From Melanocharis versteri (taxonomy: Eukaryota; Chordata; Aves; Passeriformes; Melanocharitidae): DNA of 64,000 nucleotides. The notes under the pieces were generated by a model. It was not told where the DNA came from. It did no database searches and saw only the letters and a list, made by a program, of their open reading frames with translations. The stretch is taken from positions 124,001 to 188,000 of the forward strand of contig VZTG01001074.1 in NCBI GenBank assembly GCA_013397845.1, given 5' to 3'. Both the position numbers and the translations under genes were made by a program. The stretch's first letter is position 1. The number at the start of each line of letters is the position of its first letter. Below, piece after piece: positions 1-12,904 of this stretch.

Positions 1-2630
1 CTGTGTTTAAATCCATTAATTATCTCCCAGTGTAAACAGTGGGAGAGCACTGCGGTTGCCTGCTCACGGGGAGATAATGCAGTTTAACCACTGTCTGCTC
101 CAACTCCATCACTGAGCAGGCACAAGGAAGTTTGCAGAAATACCTGAGTGAGACGGGGAGACAACAAACACATTTCCCAGATTTGGCTCCTATCGGCCCA
201 GAGCAGCTGGAGATGATCCTTCACCTCTGCTGGACTGAGCTAAACCATGGATATCCCCTGGGCTGAGTCAATGGTGATGCTCCCTCTGCCTTCAGGGGAG
301 CAAGGACATCACCTTAAGAGAGCCTGACCTTTGCACTTGTTTTCCTAACATAGGCCACAAAACCAAAACCGTTATCTTGTTCCTAGCAGCCCCACAGTAA
401 TCCCATGGCATCCTCTGCTTAACAGTTGAGAAAGCAAAAGCCCTGAACAAACAGCATATCTGGGTAGTCAAAATATATAAAAGAATACCCAGCTACTTCT
501 TTATGACACAATATACAACACCAGAGTTCTGTAATTTAGGTGGCTGCTTTATCTAAACATTGTATACTATTCCCATTTATTCCTTTATGATTGGAGAACA
601 ATCCAGGACTGAGAGGGCACAATCTGCCATAGTTTGTTATGTACTATGATACCATCTTTTTGCCAGTGTTAGCCCCCAGAGACCACATGTCCAGAAATAT
701 GAATGCTGCCATAAATGTTGGCTCTGCACTCATTTAGGTTTTTCTTTTTGAGTCTGCACTGCAAGGTACACTGGTTGCTCCATGAGGCCCATGTAACAAG
801 AGTACATCAATGGCAGATGGAAAAAGAGCTGAAACTTGCATGGTGAAAAAACTCAAGTCTATCATGAATTTCATGTGTCAGCAGCGCAGCATCTCTTCAG
901 ACACAAAACAAAAGCTGGTGGCTAACCAGTGTCACTACCATTAACCTCATCCTCATCTCCAGGGTCCAAAGTAAGAACTTAAAATAAGGCTCTTTATAGC
1001 ACAAAGTTCCCCTGTAGAAGACGACAAAACCGCAGGATTACAAAACGTCGATGGTTATTGCAAACTTCCCTCACAAATGCTAATGAATTGTTTTCTTTTT
1101 TCACTCCAATCCTGTTGTTTCAAATGAAAACACATCACTGCTTTGTTGCTGAGCACTTTCTCCCACAGTGCCCTGCATAAAGACTTGCTTGTGCACACTC
1201 TGGAATGTGCTTATTCCAAGATGTTTAATTGTCATTTCTTCCACCTTACATCAGAAGCCTGTCACACGCATTAATTAGGTCCATAAAAATATGCTTGAAA
1301 ACCCTACCATTTAAATATGAAAGAGAGAGAGAGAAATGAGCACTGCAATTTCCAAGAATGACTAATGTCTTGCTGGAGTTAATTCTCTGGATTGATGGCC
1401 TGATTGCCAGCGTGGCCAAGGTAAGGCACCCAGTGAGATCTCTGGCTGCTCACCAGCCAGCACCACCTCACTAATGCTGAAATGACAACTTCTAATTGAT
1501 ATTTCCAAATATGAGCTTGATTTAAATGCAAAGTTTACTTGAGGAACAAACAACAAGCTGGCATTTATTGAATACACACACACAGAGGAAGGGGAAACCG
1601 GGTCCAGCCAGGGCATCAGAGACCAAGAGCCATTCTGTGAGATTGCAGGGGCACGACAACCACTGACAGATCAGCAGCTCAGGTGCTGAAGCCTCCTGTC
1701 TCCAGCAGCATCAGCTCCAGATGACTCAGACTAACACGTAAGCAACCTGTACAGTGGATTAATTTTAACTCCTAAAGCAGCCATAAATTTAAATAAGACC
1801 CTTTCCTAGCCAGAAACCACAGGCTGGGTTGCCCTTTCACAATAATATAAATGAGGAGTAAGTTCATTTATAGCAGTGGCATTGCAGCAAGGATTTATTC
1901 TCTGAGTGGGGAGGCACAGCAGGGAAGATGCACTGGGCTTAGAACAGTCCAACTCAGGAAACAAATGTTTAAAAACAGCTTTGCTCCTGCAGTAGCACTG
2001 ACATTTCTGTGAAAATGAACAGTACTTTGTCTTGCCCCAGAGAGGAGAGGAGAGTTGGTGGCCAGGGCTTCCTAAGGGCATTTATCCTCTTCACACTCAC
2101 AGCCCACTGACATTCAGCATTATTTTCTGTTTGCACTCCCAAGGAAAAGAAGAAAATTACATTGTAACCTCTAATATTTGGGGTATCAACATATATTTAA
2201 AAGTATTAGAATACTAAGACACATTTACAGCACAAGAAACACCCATTTGGAGACTGAAAAATAAACTGTGAGCACTATCCCTTTGATATCACTGAGGCAA
2301 CAGTGTAACTCGCAGAACTGAAGATAAAAATCAAATAAAATTTGAATTTAAAACCTTTACATTTTCATGTGTTGACATAATCTTTCAGACCTGAGGGAAT
2401 TCAACTGCTTGACTTATACAGCCCTGAAAAATGAGACTTATTATTCAAATACTAACTTAACTTTTCCAGCATTAATCGCTTTTACTTTCACTGGGAGAAA
2501 ATGCTGCTGTTTGTTCAGAGTGACCAGAGATCTATGCAAAATGTACTCAGGGAAAATATACAAACAATGAACAGCTTCCTGAAAAACTAAACGATGTAAA
2601 AGTACATCAACCAGTATTGCACAATTTTTA
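1..2630. other. Non-genic AT-rich stretch
   Basis: No gene or recognisable transposon is visible. Stop codons interrupt every frame; the longest open stretch is 91 codons on the minus strand (1806-2081) and has no family resemblance. Two small simple repeats occur: an (AG)n run at 1322-1334 and an (AC)n run at 1574-1584. An imperfect inverted repeat (about 10 bp arms, one mismatch) lies at 25-48. The rest appears to be unique sequence. Confidence 0.6.
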
Positions 2631-2639
2631 TTATTTCAA

Positions 2640-2663
2640 TATTGTACTATTAGTAGTACAATA
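2640..2663. repeat. Perfect short inverted repeat (hairpin)
   Basis: The arms TATTGTACTA (2640-2649) and TAGTACAATA (2654-2663) are exact reverse complements separated by four bases, TTAG. The flanks do not extend the pairing, so the stem is too short for a microRNA precursor. It sits in AT-rich unique sequence. A paired transcription-factor site or simple chance are the likeliest explanations. Confidence 0.7.
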
Positions 2664-2669
2664 ACAGCA

Positions 2670-4095
2670 TTTGCTTTCACATAATTCTGACATCTGGAAT
2701 TAAGACAAATGCAGGTGTTTCTAAAGTACACGCAGGAATATATTAAAATCATCTCAAATAAGATATGTTCCAGCAGGTATTTTGATGATCTGCATCCTTA
2801 AAATTTATAGCAACATTTATGGAAGCAGGTCAGAGTAGTCTAACACAAAAAAAACCTGAAACCAGCAACACCCCAGATAAATAGGAAGCATTATAATAAT
2901 CTATAAAACATGGTTTTACAGTAGCCAGACACAGAGAGGTTAAATATATAGTTCAAAATAAATACACACAATCTAGCTCTGTCTTCTCTCCCTGTTCACT
3001 GCTATGGTATAGGAGTTTTTTAATTCTTATCAAGTTATCATCCTCCAGCCAAATGCACAGACAGCTGGACCTGACATTAGCACATACTTTGGGGTTTTAT
3101 TTGAATAGCCAAAAAGTTTAATACTCTGATCAGTCAAAGTGAGTTCAGTCAGGCAATTAATGTATAATTAGACTTAGGCAATAATGTATTTAGGAGAAGT
3201 CAAAGGTAATTGCTCCAGAGAAGTACACCCACTGTAACCTATCATCTGGAACCACAGGTGGCCCAAACCCAGAAACAAGCATCCAGAACCCTTTTGCTGT
3301 GAAAAATTCAAGGTCTGAATCTCGGTGGTGACCTCTCCCCCCCTGCAGTCTTGCTCTACCCGAGCAGGTGAGGCTCCAGCAGCCACCCAACAGAGTGTGG
3401 CTGTTTGCACAAGAGGTTTGGTAGGTCCAGAACTGAAGTCCAAGAGACTGCAGAGTTTCTAGAAGGTGTATTCACACCTTAGAGCTATATGCCACATGAC
3501 ACCTCGAGATGCTGGAGGGATTGCCTATACTTAATTGGAGTATGTAGTTGTCTGCCAAATAACTACCTTTTTTTTTTTTGTTTCTTTTAAAGAAGAAAGC
3601 TTGAAGAGAGCAATATAAATAGGATGGAAGAAGCAAAGATGATCTTACAAAGATTTTAGATATTCATATATCCCTTCAAAATCATCAGAACTTTTGGCAA
3701 TGTCAAAAAAGCCTCCTTTGATAAAGGAGCACCTCTGTGATCATCCCCAGGTAGATGATGATGGCGTTAAGGGTCCATTCCTGAAAGAATCCATCGATGT
3801 CAAGCCAGGTGTCACTTCTGCTGAGACATTATTTGGCCCAGTGATGGTGATCACCATGACCCAGCCTCTTGCACCACAGGAAGATTGGACCAAGTCTGAA
3901 CTAAAGCCAAAATCCAGGGGACTTGCTCAAATATCCACTGCCACTGCAGTGACCAGCAGACACAGGTGGACAGATAACATAAAGCAGTTGCAAAACAAAT
4001 ACTCTTTCCATAGTGGTCCGTAACAGTCTGACTTTACTGTACTTTGGCCAATAAGGCCCTCTCAATTTAATGAAGAATTAGACATTAGAGAGGAG
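2670..4095. other. Non-genic stretch
   Basis: No gene is recognised. A T12 tract lies at 3568-3579. A 109-codon plus-strand open stretch (3694-4023) has no start context, flanking splice sites or family resemblance that would support it. Nothing else stands out. Confidence 0.55.
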
Positions 4096-4099
4096 TAAT

Positions 4100-4460
4100 A
4101 ATAACTGGTAAGGAAATATTACCAACTTAATTTCATTTTCAGATGGTTATTTCCTATTCTGCTATCAGGTTTTATTCTGCTTGCAGAGTACATATTACAC
4201 ATATTTTTATTGAAACCATTGCAAAATTACCCACAGGCAGAGAGAATAAATTAACAGGCTACTTAATTGAGTTATTTTCAAGATTCTTAGCATCCGCTGC
4301 AGCTGAGTGAAATAGGGAGGAATGTAAAGTTTGCCACGTTATAAGCTGTGAGCCATTTATTCTCTCAGCTGGCTCAGTGCAGTAGTTAATTCTTGGCCAT
4401 TTTAGATGAATAAACAAACACCAATGCATTAGCTTGGTTACAGAACCACTGTACTCCGAA
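4100..4460. promoter_or_regulatory. Candidate conserved noncoding element
   Basis: This AT-rich block is free of simple repeats and recognised transposons. It contains several homeodomain-type TTAATT/AATTAA cores, a GCTGCAGCTG-like E-box pair near 4297-4306 and two CAGCTG/CAGCTGG sites around 4300-4370. Such composition is typical of vertebrate conserved noncoding elements in gene-poor regions, but conservation cannot be judged from one sequence. This is an inference only. Confidence 0.2.
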
Positions 4461-4469
4461 CCAGTGGCA

Positions 4470-7400
4470 GTTGCCAGAAAAGGAAGAATTATTCAGAAGT
4501 CACAAACCTGAAATCTAAAGTGTGGCCAAATCCTTGATCTCAGTGGACATTAGAGACCTAAAAACTTCTGAGGATCCAGGCTTTTGTTCTTACCCTTTCT
4601 CCCACAATGGGGGAAATAAGAGTCATTAATTTACATGACCCTTCCAAACTCCCAAAGAAACATTAACACCTTTTTCTCAATTGCACTTTTCCAGAATCTT
4701 TCTGAAAGATCTGTTTCCCAGCCATAGTCAGACTGCCAGGCATTTTAGAACACAAAATCTTTCCCTGTTTGATTTTTACTTTAACATCAGTTAATTTCTA
4801 CTTGCTCTTCCTCCCCAATTTCACTAATGCCCTTTTTGTATACGTATATTTGTCCATTACAATCTACAGAACAATCACCCTAATTGATCTGGTGTTAACC
4901 TCTAACAGCTTAAGATCCAGACTGTTTTTGTCTATTGCTCGGTCCCAGTTGCAGCATTAATTCCCTATAGTGCTCACATCTGTCACCATCGCCACCCAGC
5001 CCTTTTACAAGAGGCACCTCTCTAAATAAATGCCACTGTAAACCATCCTTTCCAGAGGAGTGGAGGCTGCTGGAAAACCCCCACTGTAACAGTTTGTTTG
5101 TGCCTCGTGTTGTATATAATGATAAATTTCATACAGGTGTCACATTTTTTAGCGGGAGGTGAGGATTGATGGGGAGCAGCAGAATGATCCATCACCAGAG
5201 GCAGGTGGCACAGTATTGGAATTTCAGAAATCTGTTCCCAATCACATCCACTGCTGGATGACTCAGTAACGACCCTATTTGCGATGCGTTACTGAAAATC
5301 AATGTGCCGCATTCAAGGTCAATGTACTGTTAGAAAACTCCTTAAGCACTGATGGATGGATTGTGTTCATTCAGAATAAATGTGAGAAGAAAGTGACAGC
5401 TGAGCATCCCAAGAGTTGTGCCAACTTTAAGAGAACAGCTTCCTCCCGGAGAGAGAAACATGATTCCCTCGGGGGTTACATCATTCCTTATTTCCTTTGT
5501 TCTTTCCCTTTTGAGCATTTAGGTAATTGTTTAATGCATCTATCTTCGTGCAATTAGGAGACTTCAAAGTTTGAAGACAAATACTGATGAACAGCAATCT
5601 TTATGGACTTCCCTCTATGAATAATATTCATCCTTACAAAAGACTATCAAAGTCTGTAAGGATTAAGTAGACAAGAAGGGAAAACATTAGAAGAAGAAAC
5701 TAAACCCACACACAGGTATAGAAAAAAGCCTCTCTGCAAGGAACTCTAAAGATAAAATCCCAAGTCAAAACATGGACTTGATTTTTCTCTTATTATAGTA
5801 CTGAACAAGATACTTAGTGTCTTTACATATCTTTACATATTTTTCAACTCTCTAAGTGGTTTTGCATAACTTTAAATGTTTTAAATTAGCTGGGAACTTG
5901 CCACGCATGGTAAAACAGATTTTCACTTATAAAAGATCCTTGCTTATAAATAAAGCTATCTCACTTTTTCTTTTAGCAATGGGGTGGGATATCTTATTCA
6001 ACTGGTTTGCTAAATATGAATTAATGGCACTTCAGAGACTCCTTCCAGAGGGATTCAGAAATTATACTACTTTTCTTCTCTGAGAAATAATGACATTGTC
6101 TTTTAGTTGATGGGGAAAAAAAAGTAATCATCAGCTTCCAAAAGGAAAACAGGATTGATAGCTCAAACAGGAAGGGGGAAAAGTGTAATTTACCATGTGG
6201 TTCACCAGCAGCTAAATCTGTTCACTTGACACAATAAATGATGTCAGGCTTCCTCACCCACTGTGTCAACAAAATGGGTGTTGTCAAAAACATTAAGACA
6301 TCTTATTGACAAACTCTCAAGTCATTATACTCTTTGAAGTGGTTTTGTCTTCTGCCTAAAATTATTGCACCGACAGCATCGATTCATCTGATACATTGAT
6401 AGTGCAGCAACAAGCTCCAGGGAGGATTCTGAGCACAGCCAAGGCAATCATCCAGACAAAGTTATTTTTACTATTTTGGTAAGATTCTGAGAGGTGGTGG
6501 GTTATCAGGGACCAGCAGCTCGTTTCCAGTATTCAAACAACTCTGCTTCCACAAGAAAACAGTTTTTTGTTAACATAAAGTAGCCATACAGAGCCCTGTA
6601 GAAAAAAAGGTTGCTTTGCATCAGGAGCTATCAACTAGGGGTTAATTGCAAATACATCATCCTAAACAGGTTGCAGCACACTATTTCAGCCAGAATATAT
6701 TGCTTATTCAAATACTTTAGGGAGTACAAAGCTTCCAAGCCTCCTTTTCTTACTCAAATAGCTGTACTGACTCCCTCAGACCAAATAATTCAAGGAAAAT
6801 CTCGAGTGTTTTTGTCAAAATAATTGTTTCTGTCAAAGACGATTTGATCAAAAATATGTGAGATAACTTAATCACTGCAAATTAAGAAGTCTTTAGGAAC
6901 TAAGGCTTGTCCAAGAGGTCAAAGGGTGAGCATGTACAGCAGAGTTCTTTGCCCAGCCCAAACTGCTGAGACAGGATAAGGGGTGGTCAGGCAGGGCTGT
7001 CTGCACTGCTGCTGCCCATCAGTCACTCCCACAGGTCCTTTGGACCCTTGAATTTAACCCATCACAGACCTGATCCTTCCTTTACACCAACATCAATCAG
7101 CAGTAACTCCAGGAAAGCCAAAGCCATAGCAGCAACTTAAAATCAAACTAGGAGAAAAATCAAATTTGTATGGGATTGAGTGTGTACTCACCCCAGGGCA
7201 GGGGGAAAAGAAAAAGACTATATATTTTTTCCTCTCTTCGCTTTGTTGTTCTGTGCACAAAGTGCCCACAAGTACAGAGTCCATACAGCAAACTCCAGCA
7301 CTGTTTTCCCCTCCTGTCTTTCAGGGGTAGGTGTGGTAGGTTCAAGCCAGAGGATGTCCCATCCCTGCATCCTCTGTGACCATTTCTCCTGCTGTTCTCC

Positions 7401-10400
7401 TTGTTGGGTTTGGCAGCTCCCAAATCCACAAGCCAGCAACAGGGACTAATAACCAGGTCTCTTGATCCCACCACAGCCTCTCACACAGACTACAATCCTG
7501 TGCCATTGAGCATTTGGCTGCTGTGCCTAATGCAAAGTACAGAGCTGAAGATAGAAGCAAGCTGAGAGTGCCAGTTCTGTCCACTGTGGATTTGTGATTA
7601 AGTTTTGCCATTAAAATACAGTATATAAAATGCTAATTCAAGCCAAAATTATAGAGTCGGATAATATATGGAATTACTGTGCCAACAACCCACAATAAAA
7701 ATACACAGTACAAATAAGCGAAAGAATCTGATGTCAAAAATATGGATAATGAAAGTAAATTGTATAAACGTAATTAATAAAGGCTTGGAATGGAAATTTC
7801 TAGTGTGTACTTGCTGAGCTTGGATCCACCGAATATCCACAGACTCTTCTAAATTTAAGCTGAAATAGTAATGACCAGCTTCTTATGTTTTGTTTAAATT
7901 GTATCTTTTATATCAGAAGGCATCTTGGAGTCTCCACTAAATTGTTTTAATTAAACTAGCCATTATGTTTTATTAGCTCCAACTTTACCACATACAGATG
8001 AGAAATAAAGATGCACATAAACCCCAGACTTTGACGTGAAGAAATCCATTCCTGCACGAGTATTCACAGCTGCTATCTGCTGCTGCCCCAGCTCTGCAGA
8101 TAACAGCTACTGTTTTGCTGGACTTGTCATGTAGCCTGGAAGTCTGACAGGGTTTTCCATTTGCAGCCTGTGCACAGCCTTTCCTAAGTATTTGTTTCGC
8201 TTTTCTCCAAACCCTGAGCTTGGGTGGCCTGGGTGAAGGATTTTCCGATTCTGCTCCTAGCAAGAAAAGATTCCTTCTGAGTGAAGGACTTCTGTTTTAA
8301 AAGTGTCACTGAAAATACAGAGAGAAGGTGGTCAGACCATACCAACCTTTTCACAGCTTCTGACCTCCTGGCTTAGTGCTGCACTTCCATAAAAATATCA
8401 AAATGTACAAATTGGCATTTCCATCTAACTCTCCATGTAGGCATGGATGAACTAAGTTATGCACATTGTACTGCAAAATCTACATTTTGCAGTGCAGAAG
8501 CAAACGCCCGTGTGTATTACTTACACAAACCAAGGAGTTGAAACCCTTCCTAGAGCTCAATTTTTTCTCCCTCTAGTTTTGTTTTATCCATTTAAGAAAG
8601 GAATGCCTTCCTACTATTTCTCATAGGATGAAAGTCCACGAGCCACTGAGATTGAAGGAAGGGTATTTGCTCCATAGTGAGAGTCCCAGCCTAATCTGGG
8701 AGTTGTAAAGGTTTTTTGGGGTCACAGAATGAAAGGTTGCTACCAGTGAAATCCTGACAGCCTGCTCAAGCTGGGTAGATTGTGCGGGTTTAATATCAAG
8801 GACACTGTCCTGCAGACTTATATCTTGGTTTCTGATGAACTTTTAAAGAGATTGCAATCACACAAAATTCTATTGAAACATAATTTCCATCTCTAATCAC
8901 AACACAAGTAATTAGTAAAGTCTCCTCAAGAATCTGATGAAACCCCATGGCTAATTAGTCACATATACCACTCACACTGGCCACAGCCCAGCTGAAACCA
9001 GCTTCTGGAACATCTTTCCCAGCCCTGTTTCAGACTGAGCTGGGAAGTTCTGCCACTATCTTGGTGCACAGCTCTGTTGTGCTCTGGGGCAATTCCCTAC
9101 AACCTGGGAATTTCAAATGACAAACGAGAACTACTGGGAGTGATGCAAACCTCCAAATCCTTCCTTCAGTAAGCCTCTGCCTGCAACAGATGCCTTTCAA
9201 AGAGGCACACAGCGAGAAACAAACAAATTCCTTGCAGTTTTCATAATAAACAAAACCAGAGTGAATCACATCAGAATAACAACTTCAGTAATATGACCTC
9301 TCTTCCTCTTTCAAAGAAAGCAAAATTATTTTGTACAAATTATAGACTGTTTTTGCTGGGAAATGAGAACCATTGTTCCAACTAATGCAAAATATTAGGC
9401 AAGAGATTTAAAAAGCTGCCACCCCATCTCTACACAGGAAAGACACACACACCTTTTAGCTCTGAATTAGGAGTACTTCCAGGCACTTCCGTAAAGTTGT
9501 TTAAATGGATTCCTACATTGGCCTCACTACATTTTTAAGTCAGTTGTGAGGCGTTCAGCAGGAAAAGCAGCAGTTTGAGGCCAGGGTTGTAGTTTGGCTC
9601 CACTCTCCCAGCCTGAAGCAGCACAGGTCTAACTCTGGGTGCACAGCAGTGGCCCCTGGCAGCTGCACGAGCTGGAAGACTGCTCATCAGGCAGAGGGGA
9701 AACACATAAATCCTCACTGGCTGCTTCAATGCACAGTCAGATATTTGACTGTCTTTGCAAAGTCAGACAAAATTTGCCTGACTTTGCATCGATATGGACA
9801 GGGCCACACAGACCCCTGCATTTCCTCCCGCAGATGCCACAGTCTGGCCTAAATTCATCCCCTGTGTTTCCAGAAGGAAAACATTCTCTCCATTTTCTTT
9901 CTCATCCACACAGATCACCGTGTCAGTACAGCTGTGTGGATCATCATATTATCACACACACCTTGTGTTTACCTCGCTCATCTCCTTCCTGTTCACTTAG
10001 TGACTATTACAGCAATTAGGAATATTATGTTCCTTCCAAGCAAGCCCTACAGAAAATTCTCTGCACTCTTCTTGCAAATGGTGCCAATGGAAAATGCTCC
10101 AGTGATGTCAGTGAGTGTATTATCAGCCTCTCTACAGCACGGCTTTTTGGGTAGTTTATGTCAGTATGCTAAATTAAATAATGATTAAAGTAAGTAACTC
10201 AAAAGTGGTTTGGATGTGCTTCCAAATGAAAGTCTTAACAGAAGGGATTCAAAAGGAATAAGAGATACATATGTTTTGATAATCTGAAGTGAGCCAGCTT
10301 ACCCAAAAAGCCACTTAATTACACCAAAACTGAAACATCTGGTTTAGATTATCTGTTAAAAAATAGCATGGTGAAAAGTAAACCACTCGGAGAGGAAGTA

Positions 10401-11790
10401 TTAACATTATTTCTGACTTAGAGGCTGTCACGACAGAAAACGAATACCTTTTTTTATTATTGTTTTTGTATCTTCAGATGGTACACAAGGAGGAAACTCA
10501 GCAAAGCAAGGGGTGCTCTTGCCTTCACTTGGAATCAGGCAGAGGGAGGAGCTGGCCCTGCCCTGTTCCCAGCACGCTGAGGATGGCACTTACTGGGGAT
10601 GCCAGAGGTACCCTGTCCCTTCTGGATCCTTTGGAATCCATGTGATTTTCTGATATCCTGCATGTTCAGGGTATTTTCACATGGAAAAAGTACCAAAAAA
10701 ACCCCAACCTGGCAAAGTTCTCCATTTTGAATTAAGAACATTCCTAGCATTTTTGTTGTCTGCTATTATTTATTCGCAATGCTTTTTTTTTACCCCCAAG
10801 TTGCAGCCAAGGAAAGGCAAACCTTGCAAAAGTGATGCCAGCAATTTCCCTGCACATGCAGCAGGTACTCTCCAACCTGGAGATACCCAAATCTCTCCCT
10901 GGTACAGTAGCCTGGTATTTCTTAACAGTATCTGTAGCTGAAAAGTCACATTATAGCACTTTAGAACATTTAGAGCCTAAGGAAAACCTTTTATGTGAGC
11001 ATTTTAAAGCTCAAAGCTCTAATCTAGGACTTGGTATATTTATCCAGGTCCTTAATTATTAATGTTACTCTATTGATTTGATACCTGAAACTCTAACAAC
11101 AAAACCTGTGCAAACTAATTATGCCTGGCTTCCGAATTTACAGGGCTTCTTCGCTCCTCTTCTAAGTCTTCTTTTACTTAATCGATAAGGTCTGATTCAT
11201 AAAACAGTACAGAGATGCCAGAATTGAGAAATAAAAGGCATATTAATTATCATATCAACTCTGCAACATCTATGCATGCTGCTGAAGCATTTATTCACCT
11301 GAGGGATCCCAACGATATTCAAGTCCATCTTAGCTTATTATCCTAATGCAGGCAGCACAATCCATCCTAACAATATTTTAATTAATTCAGAAATAGAATT
11401 ATTTTTTAAAAAATCTTTGGTTTCTCCATGCAGGGCTTTGTAACACCAGTTTCTCGAGGCAGCACAGCTTTGCCAGCTTTCTGAAGGAAGAGTAAATTCA
11501 CAAACCTCTCATCCCCCAGGTCTTTCTTTCCTCCTGGCCGTCCTTCTGCAGCACCAGCACCAGTGCTGGGCTCTGCTGGTTTGCAAAGAGAGGCCCAGAT
11601 TCCCCCCATCTGCATTCAAAAATACCGAATCAATTCCCTAATACAGCTAATTTAGGTCTGGATTCTGATGCCTTGCTTCACTTTTGAGTAGCATCCTTAA
11701 GACAGGCAAAATTATTTCTGGAGCAGTGTTCAGGCACAGGGATCACCATAAGTAATTAGAAGTTTAAAATACACCACCAAATCAGCAGTA
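4470..11790. other. Non-genic stretch, mostly unique sequence
   Basis: No gene, RNA or clear transposon is recognised over about 7.3 kb. Open stretches are short: up to 126 codons at 9639-10019, with competing open frames on both strands. A direct tandem duplication of a 10-base unit (CTTTACATAT) occupies 5821-5840. A perfect AP-1 type core TGACTCA lies near 5259. A short stretch near 9847-9870 recalls one end of an old MITE family but is too short to call. Confidence 0.5.
8466..8497. repeat. Short hairpin
   Basis: ACTGCAAAAT (8470-8479) and ATTTTGCAGT (8484-8493) are exact reverse complements around a four-base loop, CTAC. Four further outer pairs can form if G-T wobbles are allowed (8466-8469 with 8494-8497), giving a 14-pair stem. 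It is shorter than a typical microRNA precursor (about 22 or more paired bases per arm), so no RNA gene is claimed. Confidence 0.65.
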
Positions 11791-11868
11791 CACAGTTTTG
11801 AAAGCACACAATACACGACGTTTGCTGTACTTATTCCTGCTCAGTTATTTTTTCTTCATTTCATGCAG

Positions 11869-12012
11869 GTATGTAACAGAGGGGGAAAGATATTTAATTG
11901 TCAACGATATATCTGGTGTTCTACGACAGTCGAGATTCTTAGTCCTTGACTACAGATCCACAAACTACCTCAGAACTGTACTTCAGAACCTGGTATTTCT
12001 AACACAAAACTG
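11869..12012 (+). other. Candidate internal exon (unidentified gene or lncRNA)
   Basis: A pyrimidine-rich tract ending in CATGCAG (AG at 11867-11868) is followed by 144 bases open in one frame, then by the strong donor TG|GTAAGTGA (GT at 12013-12014). Read after one leading base, the segment gives 47 codons, including TEGERYLIVNDISG and LRTVLQNLVF, with two bases left over, so it is a symmetric phase-1 exon. The first in-frame stop (TAA) lies across the donor, as expected for a real exon. Three CpGs remain in otherwise CpG-poor surroundings. I do not recognise the peptide, and no partner exon is identifiable. A noncoding-RNA exon or chance are the alternatives. Confidence 0.28.
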
Positions 12013-12260
12013 GTAAGTGAAATGAAAAATTGGGTCCTGACATATTTTTAATCTCCATATTTGAACATTATTTCACTTTTATTATTGTCATAGTCACTGG
12101 GTATTTAGACTTAAGAGTTATTTTCTTCAAAATCCTCTGATCTATCCAGTTCTTAAACAAGTATGCTATAGTCATCTCAAATCTTCTTGCTTTCTAAATG
12201 TCATTTCTGGTAGAGAAAATATTTTTTAAACGTTAATCAGTAAAGGAACACACAGTTCAA

Positions 12261-12298
12261 TTTTTTTTTCTTTTTTTTTTCTTTTTTTGAGCTAACCA
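12261..12298. repeat. T-rich low-complexity tract
   Basis: Nearly pure T with two single C interruptions. It directly precedes the MITE-like segment at 12316. On the minus strand it would read as an A-rich tail, but no retroposed body is recognised next to it. Confidence 0.8.
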
Positions 12299-12315
12299 GA
12301 AGTAGACCAGCTTAA

Positions 12316-12380
12316 ATTCTTGAGTTCAGTGAGACCACTCCAGGATTACACCAAAACCAATGGTGATCAGAGTTTGGTCT
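12316..12380 (+). mobile_element. Remnant of old palindromic MITE-type repeat
   Basis: The stretch TTCAGTGAGACCACTCCAGG followed by ATTACACC and then GATCAGAGTTTGGTC follows the layout of an ancient amniote palindromic element. The remembered layout is a GAAGTCAATGG-like centre, then a GTAACTCC block, a TTACACC block and a GAGATCAGAATTTGGCC end. Only one half is preserved. The family assignment is from memory of the consensus pattern, not from an alignment. Related-looking fragments occur at 16690, 41172, 46265 and 52499. Confidence 0.4.
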
Positions 12381-12699
12381 AAATGTCTCCATTATGACCA
12401 ATCTCCATTAGTTCCTTCAAAGAGAAATGTACATCGCAGAGGGAGGTAATTTGCAATTTTTATAACCATTATAATTTGTAGTACACAACTAGCCACATGG
12501 CCATTCTCTCAAAACATCAGGATAAATCACGAGAAACTCAAAGACGTGTTTAATGTTTGATGACAAATAGATACCAACAAACACTTACTGCAATAAATTC
12601 CTGTTAAAAACACAGATTATGGGAAAATGCTTAACAAAGGTGATTAGGAGCACTTATTTTAAAATTCTTTTCCATTGTTCTCTTAAGTGCATGGACCAC

Positions 12700-12900
12700 C
12701 AAGTTTCATTTAATCCCTTCTAATTCTGGGCAAGATAATTATGGCCAATAATGGTGAATGAATCACATGCCTGTACAGGAGTATCACAGCCATTGTGGCA
12801 CTTGGATGAATGCTGTGTCAGAGGATTAATGTGGTATAATACCGCATTTGCTTTTGCAGCCTGTTATTTTAATCTTGTGAGCTGCCTTTCATCAAGGTGG
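12700..12900. promoter_or_regulatory. Candidate conserved noncoding element
   Basis: This repeat-free block holds several developmental-type cores: GATTAATG near 12826, TTTAAT near 12869 and the short tandem pattern GGCCAATAATGGTGAATGAA at 12743-12762. No open frame of note crosses it cleanly. Conservation cannot be tested here, so this is a composition-based inference. Confidence 0.18.
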
Positions 12901-12904
12901 GGAA

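Noticed and set aside
3694..4023. 109-codon open stretch, plus strand, considered as a retrogene fragment
   Set aside because: I cannot match it to any parent protein; no poly-A tail or upstream reading supports retroposition.
4523..4581. Inverted-looking ends GGCCAAATCC and GGATCCAGGC as a tiny MITE
   Set aside because: Ends match imperfectly and the 59-bp interior shows no landmarks.
9845..9876. CTGGCCTAAATTCATCCCCT as a MITE end
   Set aside because: Resembles an old palindromic repeat tip but only about 25 bases; not enough to separate from chance.
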